From: Molanna angustata
Taxonomy: Eukaryota; Arthropoda; Insecta; Trichoptera; Molannidae
Length of the DNA: 64,000 nt
NCBI GenBank assembly: GCA_963576475.1
Contig: OY754981.1
Location: 32,960,132-33,024,131 of the forward strand
Reading direction: 5' to 3'
In this document: piece after piece, positions 54,786-64,000 of the stretch
Position numbering within the stretch: position 1 is the first letter of the stretch
Layout: every line of letters starts with the position of its first letter
Translations under genes and position numbers: made by a program
Notes under the pieces: model-generated
What the model saw: the letters and a program-made list of their open reading frames with translations, nothing else
What the model was told of the DNA's origin: nothing
Database searches by the model: none

Positions 54786-56189
54786 TAATCATGTTATGTG
54801 TGTAGTGTGTGTGTAACAATACATAAATAAATTTCCTTATTCTTTAATATAACATATTGTAAGTGAAAAAAGCTTAATCGATATATAAAACTGCGTTCAC
54901 ATAAACCGTGATTTAACGATTTCTTTTCATAATGGCAGCTTTGTTGATAAGATTTATTTTAATAATCGCTAAAAGCTCCCAAAAAAACTTCACCTGCTTT
55001 TTAATAACAACATTTTTTAGTGAAATTTATAGTGCGTCGTAAAAGATGGTCTGGATAATATAATAATGTACGTATATAATATTTCAAAAATTAATTTATC
55101 CTCTCACATAATTCATAAAAAATAATATCGTAAAAAATGTACGACCGCTTGAAAGACGATTAAAGTTAATTGCATTGAAAGTGGAGTTTCTATTTTAGTG
55201 AAACTCATCATCAATCTGTTTTTTGTGTCACACACACTTTTTTTTACTGTTAAGCTGTTATTTTTGATTGGACAATCACATTTTATGTTTATTTTATAGA
55301 CTTCATTCGTCGGTACTTGTCTACACAGCGCCTTTCTCGATCAAGATCCGTATTTAGAATACGAGAGATAAATTTATTTCATAATTCTTTTTATTGCATT
55401 AGATCCTCATCTGTTTCCACCGGTTCATTCGTGAATTGCGGATGATCAACTACCTTTACGTCTTAATAACAATAATAATAATAAACAATTACTTGCACCC
55501 TGCGCATGTGGCAAGTTAATATCAATTAATCAGTTGTTACAGAGAGGCAAGAAGACTGGGAAAATATTTAGAAAATTTAGAAAGAAAAAACATATTTTTA
55601 GTGGTCTTCCAGGCATTCGTTTACAATTTTTTTTTTCAAAGCGGGCGGGGTATTCCACTTTTCGTGTTCAAAAAGGAGGTAGTATTGCTTAGAATTACGC
55701 ACGGGTTTGTTTTGCTTATTTAAACTAACTAACTAGCTTTATTTTAATCATTTTAAATATTTGGTTTGCTTTAATATTATTTTAGTATCCTCCTTTCTCG
55801 TCATTCAACGTCCTACAAAAAAAAATTCAAAGCGATATCATTTCAACTGCATTTATTTTGCTTTTATGCGCATTATGCAATGTACGATTGCGTTTTGGGT
55901 GTGATGCAATCATTTTAATAAAATAAAGAGATATGTGTACATCTGTTCGAGATCTCGTTTAAGGAACTGTGTAGTTGAGAACATATTACTTCGTTCGCTT
56001 CCTCATTTTGTTTCCTGAATCACTTTTACGCCCATAGAATAAAAAAAATGAGATTTCCCGCCCCTAGATTTGTCAATAGCAAATAAATATACATATACCA
56101 ATCTTATACCTTATATAGCTTTTTGATGTTTTCAAAAGCACTCAGAGATATTCTCGATTGCTTTCTCTTTAAATTCATGGACCCGCAGA
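54786..56189. other. AT-rich spacer, no gene
   Basis: No gene, RNA or repeat family member was recognised. Longest frames are short and without domains. Confidence 0.45.
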
Positions 56190-56516
56190 CAGTATATATT
56201 TATTTATTTATTGATAATCAAATAAATTAATTACAATATAATTGACTGATTTATTTTATAAATATTTTTTTTATTTATCATTGTTTATTTATTTATGTAT
56301 TTATTTATTTTATATAAAATTTAAATATAAAGTTTTAGTTTAATAATCTTTAAATTAATTAATTTATTTATTTATTAATTGAATTTTTCATTGTTTGTTA
56401 CTATTTACTACTTTATTAATTTATAAATTTACTACCTTATTAATTTATTAATTTATTCATTTCTTAATTTATAAGTTTACTAATTTATTAGTTTATTTGT
56501 TTATTAATTTATTATT
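56190..56516. repeat. Degenerate TTTATT-rich flank
   Basis: Irregular TTTATTTATT / AATTTATTAATTT words with TAAG, ACTA and GTTT interruptions precede the regular 8-bp array and appear to be its decayed edge. Confidence 0.7.
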
Positions 56517-57244
56517 TATTAATTTATTAATTTATTAATTTATTAATTTATTAATTCATTAATTTATTAATTTATTAATTTATTAATTTATTAATTTATT
56601 AATTTATTAATTTATTAATTTATTAATTTATTAATTTATTAATTTATTAATTTATTAATTTATTAATTTATTAATTTATTAATTTATTAATTTATTAATT
56701 TTTTAATTTATTAATTTATTAATTTATTAATTTATTAATTTATTAATTTATTAATTTATTAATTTATTAATTTATTAATTTATTAATTTATTAATTTATT
56801 AATTTATTAATTTATTAATATATTAATTTATTAATTTATTAATTTATTAATTTATTAATTTATTAATTTATTAATTTATTAATTTATTAATTTATTAATT
56901 TATTAATTTATTAATTTATTAATTTATTAATTTATTAATTTATTAATTTATTAATTTATTAATTTATTAATTTATTAATTTATTAATTTATTAATTTATT
57001 AATTTATTAATTTATTAATTTATTAATTTATTAATTTATTAATTTATTAATTTATTAATTTATTAATTTATTAATTTAATAATTTATTAATTTATTAATT
57101 TATTAATTTATTAATTTATTAATTTATTAATTTATTGATTTATTAATTTATTGATTTATTAATTTATTGATTTATTAATTTATTAATTTATTAATTTATT
57201 AATTTATTAATTTATTGATTTATTAATTTATTAATTTATTAATT
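56517..57244. repeat. 8-bp microsatellite (AATTTATT)n, about 91 units
   Basis: AATTTATT repeats nearly without interruption for 728 bases. Isolated changes occur (TTTTTTAA near 56701, TTAATATA near 56818, TTAATTTAATAA near 57077); TTTATTGATT variants cluster near 57133-57170 and recur at 57216. The array is pure A/T apart from those G positions and a few C. Confidence 0.97.
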
Positions 57245-58849
57245 AAAAATATATAAAGTAACTCGATGATTGGAATCTTACTGAAGTCATCAAATGTGTA
57301 TAAAAACCATTAAATGTGTTATTATTTTTAAGGTTGTATAAAATTATTGACAATTGTCAACAAATGCATGAACAGAAATACATAAATTTCCATGCAAATG
57401 ATTATGGGTTTCGCTTCGAAGAAACTTTGAATTTGGAGCAAACAGCTTTTTATGTAATGATAAAAACCTTTGAATATTGACAAAATATCTCAAATATCAA
57501 ATAAAGGGTTGACTCTTCCACTGTTTATCTACCAATTCAACTTGAGACTTTTGTCTTGATCCAATTTGAGAGAAAAAAAGCAGAAACATGTAATACTTCG
57601 TTGCTGGCATCACTTACATAAACCCGCATTCACAGAGATTCCTTGAAAGCGATAAGAGTGAATGTGACGTATACCTTGAGGAATACTCAAGTGTATTTAT
57701 TGCTTGATATTTTGTAATGCAGAGACAAAAATATGTCATTTCTGGGAATGCGTATTCTGCTACTATGATAGAGCCATACTAGAGCGTACAATCCTCCAAA
57801 TATCAAACAATTAGATAAAAAAGGAAATTTAAAAAATAATCGTATTGTTTTCCAATTGGGCACCTAACCAACAAATTATTCAAAAATTAAAAATATTAAA
57901 TAACTGTACCCAACCGACAAAAGGTTTAATCCTTTATAGATTGGTCTATCAGTTGTCAAATGTAGAGTAAACAGATTTACTTTGTATGACGAAAAATGTC
58001 ATCAGTATCTATAATTCTGATACTTGAGAGCTCCTTAAGGGCAACACTTACTTTCAAGTACCTTGAAGGCCTGAAGCCTCCTCAGTACACATATTTGTCT
58101 CTGAATATCGAATGCCTTGCCCGCCTTAAATCATTCCTATCAATATTATGGTAAATTTACGATGATATAAGAATATCGTCTAGATGGGTCAAGAGAAGAT
58201 ATTATATTTTACGACACCATCTCCTCCTTTGCTCTGAACTACTTTCTATGTTTGGCGGGAAACCCCAAGGACACAACTTGAGCCCAATGTGTGTGTGTTT
58301 TTGGGGTAGCAATTTATGAAATAATAAAATTGATATAGGAAGTTGTAAACATTGATGACTGGGGTGACGTTATACCGGCATTTATTGAATCTAACCCATT
58401 GGGCTGATAGTATGGTATGTATGTACATACATTATTGGATTTCATAGGCTCTAGATTTGGGTCTAGGATTATACTTCGCCTACGACTCGTCGCGGTAGAA
58501 ATATTTTCAAATTATAACTTAGACTTATTTGACTAGAAAATAAAATTTGCGGCATTTCATACCGACTGAAGTCTGACTGCTTATTATTTAATATTTATTC
58601 TAACTTTATTTTTTCTACAACTTTAAAAATAAAATGGCTTTTTTCTAGTACATATTAGTACTTGTTACCCCATTCTTATGGGAAGTTTGTTTTTATGAGA
58701 AGAATCGTATTCAAATGATATTCAAGTCACGTTTTTATTTAAATGGATGTACAATATTTTTTATCAAGTCAATAAAAGTTGTATAGCAGTAAAACTATAA
58801 TGATTTCTTTATATTTTTAACATTATCTATGAGGTTTTCCCGTGAGACA
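57245..58849. other. Spacer, no recognised gene
   Basis: Slightly less AT-rich than its surroundings. No frame, splice-delimited exon or family member could be supported. The minus frame at 58246-58428 has no features. Confidence 0.4.
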
Positions 58850-59090
58850 CCAACTTAGAATAGTCACTCTTTTCTAATATCATTGTTATCAGGTGTCTCA
58901 TATGATTCGGATAATCGAAATAAAACAGGCATAATAACATCTCACCTTGGTCATCATCCACTCTGAATGTTGCCTTTCTAGGTGAGACACGACTGGTGTG
59001 TGGGAATACACGACACATGCGTGTATTCTTTTTATATTCACACCTGTCGATGGTTACCCCGCATTGTGGAATAAGCCTTGATGGAATTAT
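58850..59090 (+). mobile_element. SINE-like family C, diverged copy
   Basis: GGTGTCTCATATGATTCGG, CATCTCACCTTGGTC, ACTCTGAATGTTGCCTTTCT, AGGTGAGACACGACTGGTGT, GGTTACCCCGCATTGTGGAA and GCCTTGATGG follow family C order with the tail at the right. The minus-strand frame at 58827-59018 is a shadow. Confidence 0.65.
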
Positions 59091-59424
59091 TGATTGATAG
59101 GTATTATTTTTTATTTTTTTTCATGTTATAGAAATTTTAATTCAAACACTACTAGGTAATAAAATAAATGCTATTAAATTATTGGTGCGATATTGCAATA
59201 TAAATAAATAAGAAATCACGCCGTGCACCCACCTACCTATTTCACATGGTTAGCACAGAGAACACCAAGCCACATTTTCCTATATTGATAAAAATTTTCA
59301 TCGTCTCATTAAAGTTTGGGCTCGCCAAATCGAAGCTCGGATCAAGTACTGACAAGTCGTGGTGGGTCGTCCTCCAATCAAACTTGTATAAAATTATAAT
59401 AAATATGAATGAATATAATCGTAA

Positions 59425-59652
59425 GAGCCGGGTAATCGAAAATACAACAGGCAACTATAGCATCTCACATAGTTCAGCAATGAAGTTCACCACCCATTCT
59501 GAATATAGTGCCTTTTTAGGTGAGACGAGACTGATGTGTGGGTATACACAGATATGTTGTGATCCCTTTTATAAGGCAATGCACATCCGCACACCTTTCG
59601 CTGGTTACCCCACATTGTGGGATATGCCGTGATGGTATGAATGAATGAATGT
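59425..59652 (+). mobile_element. SINE-like family C copy with ATGA tail
   Basis: AGAGCCGGGTAATCGAAAAT, CATCTCACATAGTTCAGCAA, GGTTACCCCACATTGTGGGA and TATGCCGTGATGGTATG are followed by (AATG)n. The tail fixes the element's direction: 5' at the left, 3' at the right. It is very similar to 8068 and 11578 in inverse orientation. The several overlapping short frames here all come from the repeat. Confidence 0.75.
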
Positions 59653-61460
59653 AAATTATATAGGTACTGAGTATGTACGATGGTCCAGACCATAGAACAA
59701 ATTTAAATGTTAAACTGTTACATAGCAAGTTGACAACAACGGCTGTGCATATGATAAAAATAATAATACTAGAATAATGACATGTCAAAATTTACTTTAT
59801 CGGTTTATACTTTTATGTTAAGATAATAAAATATATGTAACTATCTAAATATTGTAATTTTTTGTGATGTTTGGTGTCCGCTCTGTAATATTTTTTTGTA
59901 AATGACACAATAAAATTGTAAACTGTTAGCCCTAGAACAGTGTTACCTAGTTGGGCAGCAGTAATCTTCATAATAATCGTTCTTTAATAAAGGCGAGAAA
60001 AAAATAATTATAAAAAATATGAAAAATATAAAGTTATCACCAACCAACGCATCACCAATGCATTTGAGTGATCTTGTTATGTATGCATATAGGAGTCTTC
60101 AGTGACTGTTCCTCTATGTGTTACATGGAGGCGGGCCACACAAAGAGTGATTGATTACAACCACCTCCCTTCCAACGTGAGAGTAAGGACGACAGAGAAT
60201 CAATTAAAAATATCCTTGGTGATATAAACATAAAGAAATTACAGTTAATCAGATTGTATTACTATTGACTTTTAGACCTTCATTAAGTTTAGTAAATATA
60301 TATGCCTTAGTCTCTACGTGAATAAGATACAAGGCACCTGAATTAGGATGATTAGTATTCAGAGACAGTCTCTCTATGTGTGACAGAACGACACATCTCT
60401 CTGTTCCTACATTTTATCATTAGCTCGCCTTTCAAGAGATAATAAAAAAACAAAGTTGCCATTTTTCTTTGGGTATTTTTATTCAAAGATTCGCACCTCT
60501 AAAGCAGAGATGCATCTTTAAGAGCGCCTACAAATGCTCCTTTTTCGGTCCATAGCCAACACTGTAGTATTATGCGAATATTTTTCTGTTTTCATTTTAT
60601 TTATTGTATTTGTATATAGATATCTTTTTTCAATACAATTATTTTTTAAATAGAATATCCTTGAAACAAATACATATATGTACATCCGAACCGAATACAG
60701 GTGAACCGAATCAGTCGTGGAAGGCTTCGAAATCGCCACCCCACAAATATTTTATTAATATTTAACTGTCATGATATCTTGTACCTGCTTTTTTTATTTT
60801 TTCAAAAGGTGAGTTGGTACACGTACTATATAATATAAAAACAATGAAACTATTTATTTACAAGAAAGAGTACATAGGTACTTACCTTAATCGACTCACC
60901 TTTGAATATCATGATAAAAATATCCTTATCATGATAAAAATATCCTTATTTTAATTGCAACAAAAATTTAAGAAAAACAGGATAGTCAGACCAAAAAAAT
61001 GTTGTCTGGGATCCTTTATTGTTAAAATTATGTAAAAAAAAACAAGTGTATTTTAGTTTTAAAATATTTTACAAGGATGCAATAATGATATATGTATTAT
61101 TATTTTTACATTATATGAGTCTGGAAGAGATTCGAATTTAACCCAGGTGCAAAATATACCTCATTCCGCCCCTGATGACTAATGCCGATACGTTTCCCAC
61201 CGGATAAGAATTTTCATACAATTGAATTGTTTGTATTTTGTATGTAGGTATGTGGTTTATATATCCATGCATGTTGTGTTGGTATATTCTTTTATCTATT
61301 TCCTTATATATGTAGGTATATATCGCTTGTAAATACAATCCATTCAGATGCTATTGTACAAAAAAATTATTTTTATTCCTTACGAATGAAATACACGATA
61401 CCAACTGATCTGAGTTATTTATTTTCTTCGTGTACAATAATGTGTATAATAGCGGGTCTA
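59653..61460. other. Spacer, no recognised gene
   Basis: AT-rich; small frames at 60518-60739 and 61138-61338 (minus) lack support. A duplicated ATCATGATAAAAATATCCTT occurs around 60908-60951. Nothing else noted. Confidence 0.4.
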
Positions 61461-61492
61461 TTGCCAAAAGGCAAATTCTTCCTACCAATTAA

Positions 61493-61535
61493 AGCAAGGT
61501 GAGGCTACAAATAGTGTAGTGGTAGGTAGGTACAT
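61493..61535 (+). other. Repeat word shared with 38775-38820
   Basis: AAGCAAGGTGAGGCTACAAAT followed by AGTGTAGTGGTAGGT closely matches AGCAAAGCGAGGCCATAAAT plus AGTTCAGTGGTAGGT at 38.8 kb. Two copies of an otherwise unidentified interspersed element; in the other case it directly precedes LINE coding sequence. Confidence 0.55.
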
Positions 61536-61539
61536 TAAA

Positions 61540-61850
61540 TTCAACAATAAACATACAGAAATATTACACTTTCAACAATATACATACAGAAATATTACAC
61601 TTTCAACAACATACATACAGAAATATTACACTTTCAACAATAAACATACAGAAATATTACACTTTCAACAATATACATACAGAAATATTACACTTTCAAC
61701 AATAAACATACAGAAATATTACACTTTCAACAATATACATACAGAAATATTACACATTCAACAATAAACATACAGAAATATTACGCTTTCATCAACAAAC
61801 CTATTGAAATATTACACTTTCAACAATAAACATACAGAAATATTATGAAA
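61540..61850. repeat. 31-bp tandem repeat, about 10 copies
   Basis: The unit TTCAACAATAAACATACAGA plus AATATTACACT recurs every 31 bases (TCAACAAT at 61541, 61572, 61603, 61634 and on). Units alternate between AATAAACATA and AATATACATA in part of the array. The 82-codon frame at 61519-61767 is simply this repeat translated. Confidence 0.95.
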
Positions 61851-61870
61851 ATGAAACCAATACATAATAA

Positions 61871-63569
<1,699 letters not shown>

Positions 63570-63570
63570 T

Positions 63571-63586
63571 TGGCGGCCCAACGTGG
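63571..63586 (+). other. Primer-binding site of the second LTR element
   Basis: TGGCGGCCCAACGTGG resembles the tRNA-Lys site TGGCGCCCAACGTGGG with one extra G. The same extra G occurs in the first element's site at 41795, which argues for common descent of the two elements. Confidence 0.65.
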
Positions 63587-64000
63587 AACCCCTTCTCATT
63601 AAAGTCACATCGAGGAGCTTAATTTTTAAAAATTCTTTGGCGTGGACTATTAGGCGTTCATGGATCGTGAATTTATGTGAGGACTGGCGCCCAGATTTTA
63701 AATTTTATACCTTTATTTTGTTGTACTGTGTTTGGAGGGGAGAGATTAATAGGTAGAATCTATAGAAAGTTTACGTTAGGTAGGAACTCCTATATTCCAT
63801 ATAAATCCCACCTTTTAACCTTCCTTAAAACTGACAAGGACACTAAGATGATCAACATGGCTTGGAGGATGACCAGGAAAGATCTGATGCTCAGTTATGT
63901 ACAACATCAATACAATTTGGCTTTGAGCATATCTCACATCGTCAAAAGTTAAGTGATTGTTTTGTGTTTTTTCTATCATTTTATAACTGATCGTTGAAAG
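63587..64000 (+). other. Leader of the second LTR element, cut by window edge
   Basis: GCGTGGACTATTAGGCGTTC and GAGGACTGGCGCCCAGATTT correspond to GCGGACTATTAGG and AAGACTGGCGCCCA in the first leader, and GTTTGGAGGGGAGAGATTAA to GTTTGTGTGGGACAGATTAG. The frames at 63511-63756 and 63677-63952 fall in this leader and are not supported as genes. gag would be expected beyond the window. Confidence 0.6.

Overview
This window looks like repeat-dense, AT-rich chromatin of an insect nuclear genome, most likely a moth or butterfly. The clues are many TAGGTA/TACCTAC-type words, LINE tails of the kind common in Lepidoptera, tRNA-derived SINEs, MITEs and large Ty3/gypsy elements. The species cannot be named from this sequence. 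I see no bacterial signals and no complete host gene. The only hints of host coding are a lipase-like terminal exon (37792-38045) and a pair of small exon-like segments near 36.4-36.7 kb, both tentative.

Layout. 0-13 kb is a mosaic of MITE-like elements with terminal inverted repeats (TIRs), three copies of a ~1 kb element called here family A, SINE-like family C, and LINE 3' fragments. 13.2-31.3 kb is one family A copy that has grown to about 18 kb. An internal 153-bp segment is amplified to about 82 tandem copies (13371-26110). Then come a short LINE insertion with a 17-bp target duplication, a related element (family B) holding its own 312-bp satellite (about 9 copies), and a hAT-like element in the CA-rich part of family A. 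31-40 kb holds more LINE, SINE and foldback pieces plus the exon candidates.

40512-52311 is an 11.8-kb Ty3/gypsy-type LTR retrotransposon. Its LTRs differ by only about five substitutions and two single-base indels. It has a Lys-tRNA-like primer site, gag, a canonical A_AAA_AAC -1 frameshift site, a complete protease-RT-RNaseH-integrase pol frame, and a long 3' region without a recognisable env. That region contains paired hairpins and a 155-bp tandem repeat. The element splits an older MITE, whose halves flank it. Next come a 58-bp tandem array (exactly 24 units, 52847-54238), an 8-bp microsatellite of about 90 units, more SINE-like copies, a 31-bp tandem array and an (AT)n run. The apparent 5' LTR, primer site and leader of a second, related LTR element then run off the right edge (62211-64000).

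The most interesting theme is repeated birth of satellite DNA from the same internal segment of two related transposons. The original single-copy form of the A monomer is still present in three nearby family A copies, so the expansion can be followed within this one window. A caution applies throughout: some candidate starts in this sequence are GTG or TTG codons, which I do not accept as eukaryotic starts. The gag and pol limits given here use the ATG at 44026 and the frameshift overlap instead.
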